NCBI GenBank assembly: GCA_033065855.1
Contig: JAVXUO010002397.1
Location: 124,001-188,000 of the forward strand
Origin: Escallonia rubra
Taxonomy: Eukaryota; Streptophyta; Magnoliopsida; Escalloniales; Escalloniaceae
DNA: 64,000 nucleotides
Direction of reading: 5' to 3'
Below, one piece after another: positions 47,601 through 60,519 of this stretch; the stretch's first letter is position 1, and the number at the start of each line of letters is the position of its first letter. The notes below the pieces were generated by a model, which was not told the DNA's origin, did not search any database, and saw nothing but the letters and a program-made list of their open reading frames with translations. A program made the translations under genes and the position numbers.

Positions 47601-50600
47601 TGCACTAAGTGATGATTTGGCATCCACTAAACGGATGGCAAGAAAGTCCAGGGCAGTATGCTGGAAATTGAAGCTTACCTTTGTATTTCCGTCAGCACCT
47701 GATGTTAATTGTTTTGAATCGTTGTCCAAAAGGTTTAGTACATGCAGCTCGTGATCTGCCACATAAGCAAGCATAGTACCATCTGGTGAAAGATGTGGAT
47801 CAATGATGGGAGAGGATGATGGGGTTCGAAGCTTAAGCTCTGGTTGTAAAGAGAGGTCCTGGAAATAAATCTGCAATACAGATGCAAAGATAAGTAATAC
47901 ACAGAATACATATAGGACATATACACCACGCCTGCATTGCAAATTAAAGACAAGAGTCCCACGATAACAAATCAAATCAACATCAGATGATATTAGTCCA
48001 GTAGGTGCTACTTTGAATTATTCAACAAACATGTTACTTAATGGATAAGACAAATGTTTAAAACACCCAAATTAATGAAAAGCGCACTCTTGCATCACAG
48101 ATTTTGACATCAAAAGGACACAATTTTGAACCTAAAGGTCAAAGCAAAGTCTTTGAAAAGATAAAAACATTGACCAGCAGTTATGGCTTGTAGGAAGGGG
48201 GGTTTTTCTTATGCAATATTTAAGTGAAGAACGCAGAATTACTCAAAGGAATTTAAACCTATACAGTGGAGCAGCAAAAATAAAAAACAAACTGGAGCAG
48301 AAAGGAAGCACAAATGAGAATTACATAAACAGAGAGCAGCATGAGAAGCTCATCTGAAGTATGTTTTCATGTTCTTCCGCGGTTCAGATAAAAGATAAAA
48401 CTTTAGGGAGACAGCACCAGGTAACAGATGCTGACTACTTGTCAGCATGTTGTAAATGCGACAAATGTATTGAGAATGGACTATATAAAATAAGTGCTCC
48501 CCAAGGCATTCCTCTCATGTCAGGCCGTGGTATGGTTCTTCGCTTGTCATCAACTTGAACCATATGCTACACTGCTTGTGCCGGTCCCCATCCATGCACG
48601 TGACGTTATCATTCTAATTGGAGAATACGGGTCTCTCCCAGGAAAGAGCTGCACCTAGCAGAATTACTATTGCTGAATCATAGTGTTCGATTCAAAAGCA
48701 TCCTAAAACTAAAAAGGACTGGATAGGCTCTTAAGCAAACATAAAGAAATTTCAAAAGGAGTAAAGGAATTCGTGGAAGGAGAGCCGGGAACTTTTTCTC
48801 CGTCTAAAATATTTAGGTGGAAACCGGAATACACTGTACTCCTCCTCCTCCATATTAGGGATCGAAAAAGAGTATAACTGAGTATCATGATGCCCCTAAA
48901 CTTGATGAAGGTTATGACCTTAGACAAACCGATTTCTCCGTCCTTGTTAAGCATGGTCTACAACACATGGAATCTTTAAGTACCAAAAAAAAAAAGCACA
49001 TGGAATCTTTATTTTTAGGACGATATCCCTTGTCGGAGGCACAAGACATGAGGTAGAGATAAGCGATGTGTCCGACACATTTACAAGTGAAGATATGCAT
49101 GTCAGTGGCAGAAGAACCAGATATTTGTGAACTTCATAAACATACAAGTATTCCTAGAAATATGCTTCACAACAACACCCAACCTCTGTTGGTTATTCTA
49201 ATTCAGAAACAGTGGCGGAACCAGGATTTCTCTCCAGGGGGTGCTAAAATTATATCGAATTCGCTAAAATTTTTTTTTTTTTAGGAGTTAGAGACCAAAC
49301 TATTTGTTTCCAGTCAAGCATTTTTGCTACCTCTTAATTTGATGTGCATTTTAATGCACGTTATGCTTGTTCTAGGTAAACATCTTAATTTAATGTGTTC
49401 ATTTTCAACTAGGAAGTCCAAACTTAGTGAGCTCTTAAATGATAGCATCACATGGATGTTTACTTTCATGTGTGGCTTTACCATGCGATAGCACGCAAGA
49501 TGAGATTGAAGGTGGACTGTTCTTGATTCATTATATGATAGACACCTTTTTTTCTTGTTTCATCTGATTGTTTGCTTTTATAAAATATGATTTGCTCCAG
49601 ATAGTTTCTTTCTAAGTATTTATCTGACCCCTATTTTGCTTTGAATTCCAGTAATTCTAAAGGGGACAAAGTCCTCCTCGGGATAGGCGGTGGACATTTT
49701 GCACCTTGGCACATGGATATAGTTCTGTAATTTTTATCATCTACTATAACTTGCATCATTTGAGACTTAATTATGCTTTGACATCCTAGTTCTGTAATTG
49801 TGATAGGAATACTGTGTTCTTCTCTCCCCCTATATATTCTTTGACATCCCAAGTTTATCCCTGTTCTTAGGTGATCAACTGTGAGACCTTTAATCATAAT
49901 CTTACCAGCCTGCTGTGACTTGTATCTTATTATTTGACTACTTACAACAGGTCTACTCTTGGTAGTGAGACTATTATTTTGCTTTTGCTGATTCTTCTTC
50001 TTCTTGTAGGCTTTATTTAATGGTGGAAAGAGATATATAAATATGTTGTTCTTCTCTGTAATGAAATTCCAGATGCTTATAACCTGACTGTTGCCTTTTC
50101 TGATACTTGGTCATTAAATGACAAACAAAAACGTGGGTAGACATGTACTCGGGGATAATTAACTAAGATTGATAATCAGCTAAGCTTTTCTCATTGTCCA
50201 TTAAACTTCACAATCAATAAGCTTGGTCATTTCTTGTCCATTAAACTTCACAATCAACTAAGCTTTTCTCAATTGTCAATATAGCATCTCAAATTCTCAG
50301 TCAACATATACTCAGGGAATCAAATCCATCAATATATGAATAATGAAAATCAATTAGGAAAGCAAATGATCAATCATCAATCTGAAAATGCATATCTAAA
50401 TCTGAAATGATGAAGGCAGTTGAATAATTAACCGGTCACGGGTCACGGTCATCGACGCATCGTCACCGGTAGAGGGTTGTCAGCCACTCAGCCGGTGGAG
50501 TCCTCGCCTCGCCGTCACCGCTTCTTCTTCGGTTGATGGTTGTTCCAGATCTGAAGAAGACCACATCGGCAATCGGCGCCTCCACTCGACTAGTCGGTTG

Positions 50601-52442
50601 TCCCTCCAGATCTGAGCTGAGCTCTCTAGAGAGAGTCGACTAGAGGAGCCCCTGCCGTGTCGGCGTAAGCCGTCGGCCATCGCCGGTGGGTGTCTACGGT
50701 CTGCCTGTCTGGGAGTGGGTGAGAGTCTGAGAGGGTAGTTGCGATGTTGGCCGCAGACAGAGAGAGAGAGAGAGAGAGAGGTTAGTCACTTCGTGTCTTC
50801 GTCCGCCGGCTCGTTGATCTAGGCTAGATCTGGCCGCCGGCCGGAGTTGGGGTGGGGAGGGCCTTTGGGGGCTTCGACCGCCGTCTGTGACTCCGTGAGA
50901 GTTGAGACCGTGACCGATGACCGGTCACCGGTGGGCGGTGACTGAGAGGCGCCGTGACCGGTGAGTGGTGACTGTGAGGTGAGGCGACTACCGTGCCGTG
51001 GCCGGGAGACACTGAGAGGTCGACCGTCGATGCCAGTGAGAGCCGAGAGGAGGAAAGAGAGAGAGAAAGAAAGTCCTGAGTGAAAAAAAAACTATATATA
51101 AATTTATTTATTTTTTTCAAAATCTCAAGGGGTGCATTAGCCCCCCCTCGTACATATGTAGTTCCGCCCCTGTTCAGAAATGAGTACCGCCCATGTAGGA
51201 GATTATTTTCATCTGAACTTTAAACGTAAACGAGTACTGCCCATGTAGGATAGTATTATTTTTCGAACTTTAAGCATAAGGAACATTTCGGACACCTCAG
51301 CCTATCCTAAATATGAAGGATTAGAAGAATTAAACCATGGGGCCAAAAATTCACAGGCTCTTGTAGCACAGTAATGGTAAAACTGTTGTCTAACATGTTG
51401 AAACAGGGTGTTAGAATATTCAAATAGCGGGGTAGGTGATGTCCTCTTCAACAGTTCCACTAATGAATTGCAATCATCAAAAATAGTTCTTTATTGACCA
51501 GTCTACACTCGGCAACATCACACGCATTGTTCTCCTACAAGCTCGCGAAGACAAGATAAGAAAGACTGAATATAAATACTAACAAATATCTTTTTCCACA
51601 TTAAGGGAGCAGCACCTTTTGAAGCCCGTTGTGCAACAACTATGAGAGTCATAAATATCACAATGCCAGAACCAAAAAACAACTATCTTCTGGCATATAA
51701 GCTTATCCAAGTCTGACTCTCGCCGTCTAGAAGATTGTCCAATGCTCACCAAAACTGCCATCATTTTCACGGCATATGAGGATTTATAAAGTTACTCCAA
51801 TGCACCATTTGTTATATACAATATATCATGAAAAATCTGCAAATATCTCCAAGCCAAATTCAACTATACACCAAACAACACAAGTAGTTTGCTTCAGCAT
51901 GTAAATAAATCATTCAATCCAGAGGAGCTTGGAAATCGCAATAGAGAAAGACATAACGCTTCAATGCAAACATAGATGTTATGAGAGACAAGGTAGCGTA
52001 CCCCTGCAGGCAAAGGCACCATGACTGTCTTCTTGTTCGAACTTGTCTTCACCCATTCATACCGTGTCACCCCCAATCCGCGCTCCCTGGACCTCTCTCT
52101 CCTTAACTTCTCTTCAGCCGATAAATTATCCTCATCAAGCCCGCCATCAAGAGGACTAAAAAACAATTCTTGTTTCCCAGTACTAAGATCAAAAACGAAT
52201 ACCTTCCTATTCAAAGTTTGATCAGGACTAAGCAAGTAAGTTATTAAACTATCATCAGGACTGAAACTGGGTGAAGTTGGACTTCCATAACCAGGCAACG
52301 GATACTGCACTATTTGTTCAATAGGAAAAAGAACATCATCGTCCATGGCTTGAAGAACGGTTGTGTCAGTTGCAGGCATCTCGTTTTGGAAGGGAATTGA
52401 AGGTTTCAACTTCTTCTTCTTATTTGTCTCAATCAGTTGCAT
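44665..52442 (-). CDS. Dipeptidyl aminopeptidase, DPP8/9-like (prolyl oligopeptidase family S9B)
   Basis: Cytosolic-type serine exopeptidase expected to remove Xaa-Pro dipeptides. Coding exons, minus strand: 52442-52002, 47870-47679, 46896-46867 (30-bp microexon), 46664-45555, 45216-44665. All introns are GT-AG and phase 0, giving 774 aa. The N-terminal beta-propeller includes the substrate amine-binding double Glu in AEYIAQEEMERRNGYWW (Glu222-Glu223), exactly at the microexon/exon 4 junction. The hydrolase domain has GWSYGG (Ser644), LIDENVH (Asp719) and DARHMP (His751), a complete triad. No signal peptide or membrane segment is needed. The start at 52442 is a choice: the frame is open further upstream, and Met at the later MPATD is also possible. 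A CACAG|GT donor near 53367-53372 suggests a separate non-coding first exon. The first coding intron (4.1 kb) hosts a hAT element. Confidence 0.93.
46867..46896 (-). other. 30-bp microexon of the peptidase gene
   Basis: Encodes THGVAEYIAQ in phase 0 between a TTTCAG acceptor and a GTGAGA donor. Without it the conserved propeller segment before the double Glu would be missing. Confidence 0.85.
49210..51172. mobile_element. Non-autonomous hAT-like element in the peptidase intron, 1.96 kb
   Basis: Ends are CAGTGGCGGAACCAGGATT (left) and, reverse-complemented, CAGGGGCGGAACTACATAT (right). A perfect 8-bp TSD TTCAGAAA lies at 49202-49209 and 51173-51180, typical of hAT. The interior has no transposase. 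50430-51070 is GC-rich, with reiterated GACCGGT(C/G)A and GGTGAC motifs and a (GA)n tract at about 50757-50779. It lies wholly within the first coding intron, so the peptidase coding sequence is untouched. Confidence 0.85.
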
Positions 52443-53753
52443 TACAGAGAAATGCTCAGAAATTAAACAACTTGATGCACAAAAGGTGCTCACTAGAAGT
52501 ACCTTACTCTGAAAAATGCAGGAAACTAAGTTAATCAACTACAATAACCCAATACAAACAAATAAGCCTTTACTTGCTGAATAAAACATATAAAGTTTTA
52601 CAAACCACTTACTTAAATGAAATCATTGTTTCAAATGGATTGCATAACAAAGAAGTGCTTTACAAGTCAACTGTTTACTGCATCATTAATCAACAGCCTC
52701 ACCTAAAACAGCACAAAATGCGGTGTTTGCCTACTGAGGAAATGTAAGAAACAATAAAGATCGTTTCTTTCCCTTGAAAAGGCTTTCTAACAAGGAACAC
52801 TTGACTTAACATACGACTGAATTTTCTAATCCCTTGATTACCTGATGCACAATAGCACGTTGACCAAAAAAAGACTAAACAGATAAGTTGAAGAAGAACC
52901 AAATGCATGGTTGGGTTGCTGGAAAATTGTAAGCAGGAAGTGAGAAGTCGTTTGGCTTTTTCAACTTTACAAGCTTTACTACCACAACCGAAGTTTAAAA
53001 TTTATACACTACAGATGAGCTAATCTCTTAACTAACTGATGCATATTCACCTTGGACCCAACAAAGACTTAACGGATAATTTGAAGACGAACCAAATGCG
53101 TTGTTGGGGTGCTGAGGAACTTAAAGACAAAACTAAAAGTCATTTGGCTTTTAAGATAACAAGCTATACTACCAAGAACCAAAAGTTCAATATTACACAC
53201 GGGCTAATTACTTGATTAACAGGTGCATATTCATACTTTGACCTAAACAAGATTAAGATCCGCTTAATCCGATTAAAGAGATTAAAGACGATAAGCTGCT
53301 ACTAATTGATATTGATTTGATGGAAAAGCAAAGATTATATGTGTATCTACGTGATTATGGTCGAACCTGTGATGGTCATGAAGGCGGTGGAGAGGGGATC
53401 GGAGGGAGATGGTGAACTTGTGAACTCCTTTTCTTTCTTGACTCTTCCAGGACTAAAATGAAGAAACAAAATTGGGTGACCAAGTAAACTTTTAGTGTTT
53501 TCTGAGGGTAGAATGAGTAATATGACTGGAAGAAGCGCGACAACACGTGATCTTGATGCGCGTGGGGGACTGAGACGGCTGATATAACTCGAAAGGGAGA
53601 ATTGCAGTTTTCTGGCTCAAAGTTAACACATTTTGTTATCTGCCCTCTTCTCTTATAGCATGACAATCCGTGAACAGCTCGTTCCGGTTCGCAGAAATAT
53701 GAATTTAATTAGATTCAGGTCGTAATAAAATGTGGACACAAAATTTTGAGTCC
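52443..53753. other. 5' flank or 5' UTR intron of the peptidase gene
   Basis: Probably contains a non-coding first exon near 53370-53420 and the promoter upstream of it. Other frames (52699-52908, 53376-53666) have no recognised domain. Confidence 0.4.
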
Positions 53754-54639
53754 GTCAAATATAGGGAATAAGCATGATTAACGCTTTCAAAAAGCCGTTC
53801 AGTCTGTGAAAAATTCAGCACGCTAAACTTTTATATAACATAAATGATGATGTATAAATTATTTGTGTACAAGATATATGATTTTTTCCTTTAACATTTG
53901 AAATCCTCTGAGCATATGGTTTAGAGACCATTAAAAACTTCTTCTTTTTTCCCCTTTGTTTCTTATTATAGGAGTAGACTACTTCAAACTTTTCGAGGCT
54001 CTTTTTTTTCCTTTTAATATGTCCTAAAACATTATTTTAATGCTTATTTTGATACATTTTGAGTCTTCGCTGTACATTTTTTATTATACTAATTAGTAGA
54101 GTTGAACGGTAATCGATATTTAAGTAACCAAAAATTATTTTGAAACCATTGACAATCTGTGAGCAGCCCATGTTCGGTCACGCTCACCAGAAGTTTTATG
54201 GGTTTGAACAGATATTATTCGGCCAGTAAATGGGTTGGGCTACGCACGGGCATGGGCACGAATTTTTTAGGGTGAGCTGGGCATGGTCGAGCACGCGCCC
54301 AAGTTGCAGCCCTAGTTCTCTTGGATTCACGACTGTGTGGATACTTCACTTAGCTAAAAAATGTCAGTAAAAGGTGCTCCCAATATTGGCTAAAGGGTGC
54401 TCTCAATATATGTTTTACGTCACTGATGCTTGGATATTTAGCGATGCCTATAAGCTATCCTTGGCACCACTATAAGATCTTTAAGCTTAATTGCACTATG
54501 TACCTATATATATATCTCTTAAAAGCTTGAACGGTTATCATTTAGCTACCAAATCCTAATGTTTAATAACTTACCATTTGGTGACTATGTACACAAGAAG
54601 ACTCCTTTGTATTAACCTTCAAATTACAATCCACACCAA

Positions 54640-55917
54640 TTGTGCTGGACAACAATGCAAGGGTGAAATCACCAATTGACACTGATTTAGGGAGCTGGAA
54701 AATCCGACTCGTTGATGTTATCTTTTGGCCACAAGAAGCTAAGTTGACTAAGAACATTCCACTGGGTACCGTAAGAACGAAGAGAAGTTAGTGTGGCATT
54801 TCATTAAAAATGGCACCTTCTATGTGAAGAGTGCTTACAGGCTAATAAAGGGCCAGCAACTATTGGCCGTTGGAAAGAATGGAGAGAAGGGATCTTGTTC
54901 GAGTCCAATATCAAAAGTGGCGCTCTTTATGGAAGGCAATCTCTCGAGCAAAGTGAAGATCTTTTGGGTGGAAAGCTTGTTTGGAGAATAATTATCAAAC
55001 AACTCGAACATGCACAAATGCAAGATTCAACTCGGTGATATCCGTGTTGTTTCTTATAAGGAAAGCGAAATAACTTACTATATTCTGAAAGAGTGTCATT
55101 TGGCAAGACAAATGTGGACGATAAGTTCTAGCCATGGCCTATGAAGAATCAAAAAAAAGAACTTTGGCGGCTCGGTTTACAAGTAGTGGTACGAAACAGG
55201 TGTAAGAATTCACCCACCCGACTTAGACATGTTCATGGTTCTGTGTTGGTGCCTATAGAACGTAACGATAAATTGTTCAATTCGTTTGAGAAATCAGCTT
55301 TCGAATAAACTCGTTAGTGTTCCACTTTGTGAAAAATTTCAGGAAAAACCAAGAAGCTCCAGGGAAACAGCTCGCCAAAGTCCTAGTGAGATGGTAACCT
55401 CCATTGTCAGATTTATTCGAAGTCACTTTTTATGCAGCTATCAGGGAAGAAGAATCAACGAGGAGCGGGCTGCGAGCATCATAGTTTGAGATGAAAAGGG
55501 ACACTTTTACGCCGGCATGTCAAAAGAGTCCATGGGAGTGACTAATTCAAAATATGTGGAGGAAGGGCAACCTTTTGAAGCATCAAAGTTCACACATGAT
55601 TTAGGATTTTGGCATGTTTCCAAATCGAAGGTAATGCATGAAACATCGTACCAGCACTAAATAGATAGGAGAGGAATAATTTCCCAATTGGGACTATCAC
55701 TAACAACGTTGGGCGAGACTCTTTAAAGCTATTCACTTGTACATTTGGCTAGTTCGAGAGACGGAAATTTGTGTTGTACATGAGTTGGTCAAAAACCTCT
55801 AGTTCGTAAGAGATTTTGATATTTGGATAAAGAATGTGCCTCAATTCTGAATGTCATCCGTTATGAGAGATGTAAACCACATTGAACAATATAAATGTCC
55901 ATTTTCAAAAAAGAAAT
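54640..55917 (+). mobile_element. Degenerate LINE (L1-type) 3' end, copy A
   Basis: Frame fragments match the C-terminal end of plant L1 ORF2: WKIRLVDVIFWP, IPLGT, then after a frame change LVWHFIKNGTFYVKSAYRL (the zf-RVT linker), KVKIFW, CHLARQMW. RNase H-like remnants follow (AAIREEE..., DVPQFL). Several stops and frameshifts; not functional. It ends in an A-rich tail near TTTTCAAAAAAGAAATAAAA. Confidence 0.75.
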
Positions 55918-56284
55918 AAAATATACATATATATATGTGTGTCTATATATATCTTCAAATCTTTGGAGTTTACGGCCGGGTTTCATTGAATTTGTTATGT
56001 CTTTTTGCATTTCCTTTTATATTTTAAACAATTAACTTTTCTCAACTAATTTCGATGATTGAAGTCAAACACATGTAATCCATCATTACAGTTTATTATT
56101 CTTCCTCCACCCTTTTTTCTATTTTTGACCGCACCACCGCCATCACAACTAAATATTACACACACGCCTCTCAATTCCTGCCAAGCAAAATATAAGCAAT
56201 ACTGGCCACACACACAAGAATTTTGGAACCATCTCAATAACACACTAAGCTAAAATATCCCCATTTCAAGATCTAATCGAACGA

Positions 56285-56515
56285 TCTAAGCCGCGGGATA
56301 GACAACTCTTCCGGGACACTATCTCCACCACGACATCTGCGTGACTAGCCCACGTGCTCTACCACTTGGGGTTGTCATCGGCACCCCTAGAGATTATGAC
56401 CCCGGGTCACTCTGAGACGGGAGCAGGTCTGCGGAGGGCATCGCGCCTAATCCGTCTGGTAGTTGGGCGTCGGGTCTTTCATACCTGCCAGGTCCTCGGC
56501 GTCTCTCGACGCCCA
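56285..56515. repeat. GC-rich module ending duplication unit A
   Basis: About 230 bp of GC-rich sequence with no open frame of note, repeated at 60520-60751. Its minus strand contains GTGGTAGAGCACGTGGGCTA, which resembles a tRNA/SINE A box, but no matching B box at normal spacing is seen. Confidence 0.5.
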
Positions 56516-57479
56516 GTCTAATATATGGACTAAGCTTGATTAACACTTTCAAAAGGCCGTCCGGTCCGTGAAAAATTCAGCACGCTAAACTTTTATACAA
56601 CATAAATGATGTATAAATTATTTGTGTACAAGATATATGATTTTTTCCTTTAGCATTTAAAATCCTCTAAGCATATGGTTTAGAGACAAATAAAAACTTC
56701 TTTTTTTTTTCCTTTGTTTCTTATTATAGGAGTAGACTCCTTCAAACTTTTCGAGACTCTTTTTTTTTCCTTTTAATATGTTCCAAAACTTTATTTTAAT
56801 GCTTATATTGATACATTTTGAGTCTTCACTATACATTTTTTATTATATTAATTAGTAGACTTGAATGGTAATTGATATACTTAAAAATTAAGTAAATAAA
56901 GAATCAGGACTAATTAGTAAACTCTGATGGTAATTGATATGCTCAAAAATTAAGTAAATCAAAATTAATTTGAAACCATTGACAATCCGTGGGTAACCCA
57001 TGTTCAGCCATGCTCACCAAATTTTTCATGGGTTGAACGTGAATAGATATTATTCGGCAGTAAATGGGTTGGGCTGGACACGAACTTTTTAGGATGTGCT
57101 GGGCATGGTCCAGTCCTTCTGCCCGTCAAACCCGTCCAAGTTGCAGCCTTAGTTCTATTGGATTCACGACTGTGTGGATACTTCACTTAGCTAAAAATTG
57201 TCAGTAAAAGGTACTCTCGATATTGGCCAAAGGGTGCTCTCAATATCTGTTTTACGTCACTGATGCTTGGATATTTAGCAATGCCTATAAGCTATCCTTG
57301 GCACCACTATAAGCTCTTTAAGCTTAACTGCACTATGTACCTATATATATATGTCTTAAAAGCTTGAACGGTTATCATTTAGCTACTAAAATCCTAATGT
57401 TTAATATCTTACCATTTGGTGACTATGTACACAAGAAGACTCCTTTGTATTGACCTTCAAATTACAATCTACACCAATT

Positions 57480-58889
57480 GTGCTGGACAACAATGCAAGG
57501 GTGAAATCACCAATTGACACTGATTTAGGGAGCTGGAAAATCGGACTCATTGATGTTATCTTTTGGCCCCAAGAAGCTGAGTTGACTAAGAGCATTCCGC
57601 TGGGTACCGTAAGAACGAAGAGAAGTTAGTGTGGCATTTCATTAAAAATGGCACCTTCTATGTGAAGAGTGCTTACAGGCTAATAAAGGGCCAGCCACTA
57701 TTGGCCGTTGGAAAGAATGGAGAGAAGGGATCTTGTTCGAGTCCAATATCAAAAGTGGCGCTCTTTATGGAAGGCAATGTCTCGAGCAAAGTGAAGATCT
57801 TTTGGGTGGAAAGCTTGTTCGGAGAATAATTATCAAACAACTCGAACCTGCACAAACGCAAGATTCAACTCGGTGATATGCGTGTTGTTTCTGATAAGGA
57901 AAGCGAAATAACTTACTATATTCTGAAAGAGTGTCATTTGACGAGACAAGCGTGTACGTGGGCGATAAGTTCTAGTCATGGCCTATGAAGAATCAAAAAA
58001 GGAACTTTGGTGGCTCGGTTTACCAATGGTGGAACAAAATAGGTGTAAGAATTCACCCAACTGACTTGACATGTTCATGGTTCTGTGTTGGTGCCTATGG
58101 AAGAATCGTAATGATAAACTGTTCAATTCGTTTGAGAAATCAACTTTCGAATAAACTCGTTACTGCTTCACTTTGTGAAAAATTTTAAGAAGAACCAAGA
58201 AGTTCCAGGGAAACAGCTCGCCAGAGTCTCAGTGAGATTGAAACCTCCATCATCAGGTTTATTGAAAGTCACCTTTTATGCAGCTATCGGGGAGGAAGAA
58301 TCAACGTGGAGCGGGCTTCATAGTTCGAGATGAAAAGAGACATTTTTACGCTAGCATGTCAAAAGAATCCATGGGGTGACTAAATCAGAATATGTAGAGG
58401 AAGCGGCACCTTTTTTTTTTTTTTTTGAAAATTTCCCGGGAAATTTGTTAAAACTGCATTTAATATATAATCCATCGGCATGAGGAATCGAACTCAGGAC
58501 CTCGAGGTCACTCCTCGAGGCTCCTTGACATCTCCACCACCCCTTGGAGTTGAAACGGGTACCTTTTGAAGCAGTAAAGTTCACACATGATTTAGGCCTT
58601 TGGCATGTTTCCAAATCAAAGGTAATGCATGAAACATCATACCAACACTAAATATTGGGACGATCACTAACGACGTGTGGCAATACTCTTTGAAGTTGTT
58701 CGCTTGTAAATTTGGCTAGTTCAAGAGACGGAAAAATTGGGTAGCACATGAGTTGGTCAAAAACCTCAAGTTCGTAAGAGATTTTGATATTTGGATGGAG
58801 GATGTGCCTCAATTCTTAATTTCATCCACTATGAGAGATGTAAACCCCATTGAACAATATAAATGTCCATTTTCAAAAAAGAAATAAAA
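57480..58889 (+). mobile_element. Degenerate LINE (L1-type) 3' end, copy B
   Basis: Same fragments as copy A (WKIGLIDVIFWP, LVWHFIKNGTFYVKSAYRL and so on) with similar stops. Interrupted in its RNase H remnant by the SINE. Confidence 0.75.
58415..58557 (-). mobile_element. tRNA-derived SINE with poly(A), inserted in LINE copy B
   Basis: On the minus strand it carries a Pol III B box GAGTTCGATTCC (58484-58495) and ends in a 16-A tail (T run 58411-58426 on plus). The flanking direct repeats GGCACCTTTT (58405-58414) and GGTACCTTTT (58558-58567) match at 9 of 10. The homologous position in unit A (near 55570) reads GGCAACCTTTTGAAGCA without the insert. The A box is poorly preserved. Confidence 0.75.
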
Positions 58890-58925
58890 TATACACACAC
58901 ACACACACATATATCTATATCTATA

Positions 58926-60166
58926 TCTATACTACCTATAAAAGGACGAATCTTGTAAATCTTTTTATTCCATTTTTGTCCTTCGTTAATCACTCTAATA
59001 ACAATCTTATCCTTTAATAATTACTACTCCATTATTACCCTACCATTTCATAAATACTACTCCATTATTACCATACCCTTTCATAAATACTATTGTTAAT
59101 TACTAACTGTGTAATCATTTTGGATTTTAGCCCCCGTCAGTTATTTCAATAACAACTTTACCTTCCTTATTTAGTTTTTTTGTACTGTGTTTAAGAAACA
59201 TTATGTTATAAATTTAATCTAAATCAATATCTACATATTGGGAAACAAAATATGTAGTTGTTAGAAATATATTTTTATATATGTATGCGTGTGTGTGGGT
59301 GTATGCACGAGCGCACTATCTCTAAAAGTATAAATTTTATAAATTATTTTTGACGATTATGTCTTCCGTTAATTACGTTAATTATATTTTTACCCTTCTT
59401 TTATTACTCCTTTTTAAATTTTGATGAAATTAAAATAATATTGGGTAATGAATCTATTTTATACATTGATTGAAAAATAAAAAGTGTGATGAGAAAGAAA
59501 AACATAACAAAAAAGTTCCTTTATTATATTCTTTTAATTTAATTAAAATAAAATAAATATTAGATATTGACCTGGTTAATGAGAATTGTAATTTTCTTTC
59601 ATCATTTTAGGTTATTAAACAATTAACCAATTGAAAAACTGAAAAACGAAAACAACATAAAGAAACTAAAATACGTGAAAAATCAATTAAGAAACAGAAA
59701 ATTGTTAGGAAAACAAAAAAAAAAGGTTCAATAAAAAAACAAGACTCAAATATGATGCAAATTTGAATTGAAAATATGTTCGCTTATTGCAGTTGAAGAC
59801 TGAGTGTTTTGTGTTTCTTATTGATAAAACATAAAGGACCTGGTCTTGAAAATTACAAATCTTAACTATTAACCAATTTAATAATTTACAAAAATAAAGA
59901 CGTAGATTCATTCTTTTAAGTTCTCTATTTGCTTTTATTTTCAACAGTAGTATCAAACATTTCTTCAATCCAAAGCTTACAAAGAATATTTTCAAACATT
60001 GAATTGATTACAATTGCGATCATCAAATAACATTTCTTCTAAAAAATTCACAAAAAGTTGAGAACATAATTGAATTACATTATTTTTTATCCCAAGTAAG
60101 ATAATAATATCACCTCAAATATTTCTCTCGACTATATTCTCGTGCAACGCACGTGCTCTATACTAG
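58926..60166 (+). mobile_element. Non-autonomous Helitron, copy 2
   Basis: Starts TCTATACTACCTATAAAAG after an A and ends ...GCTCTATACTAG before a T. A palindrome CGTGC-AAC-GCACG sits at 60141-60153, about 13 bp before the end, as in Helitrons. No target duplication. The homologous point in unit A (about 55925-55945) is an uninterrupted AT-rich microsatellite. Related along its length to 2035-3355. Encodes no Rep/helicase. Confidence 0.85.
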
Positions 60167-60519
60167 TGTATATATATATATATATATATATATCTTCAAA
60201 TGTTTGGAGTTTACGGCCGGGTTTCATTGAATTTGTTCTGTCCTTTTACATTTCTTTTTATATTTTAAACAATTAACTTTTCTCAACTAATTTCGATGAT
60301 TGAAGTCAAACACGTGTAATCCACCATTACAATTTATTATTCTTCCTCCGCCCTTTTTTCTGTTTTTGACCGCACCACCGCCATCACAACTAAATATTAC
60401 ACACGCCTCTCAATTCCTGCCAAGCAAAATATAAGCAATATTGGCCACACACAAGAATTTTGGAACCATCTCAATAACACACTAAGCTAAAATATCCCCA
60501 TTTCAAGATCTAATCGAAC

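Larger units (their letters stand above)
53754..56515 (+). repeat. Tandem segmental duplication, unit A (2.76 kb)
   Basis: Repeated in the same order and orientation at 56516-60751. By eye the two are about 90% or more identical where aligned. Each unit runs from a GTC-AATATA-GGA-TAAGC start, through AT-rich DNA, a degenerate LINE 3' end, an (AT)-rich spacer and a GC-rich module, to a CAACGCCC/CGACGCCC end. Unit A lacks the Helitron and the SINE found in unit B. Confidence 0.88.

Noticed and set aside
58893..60191. AC and AT microsatellites as possible CRISPR-like or regulatory arrays
   Set aside because: Simple dinucleotide repeats forming the Helitron target site; no spacer structure.
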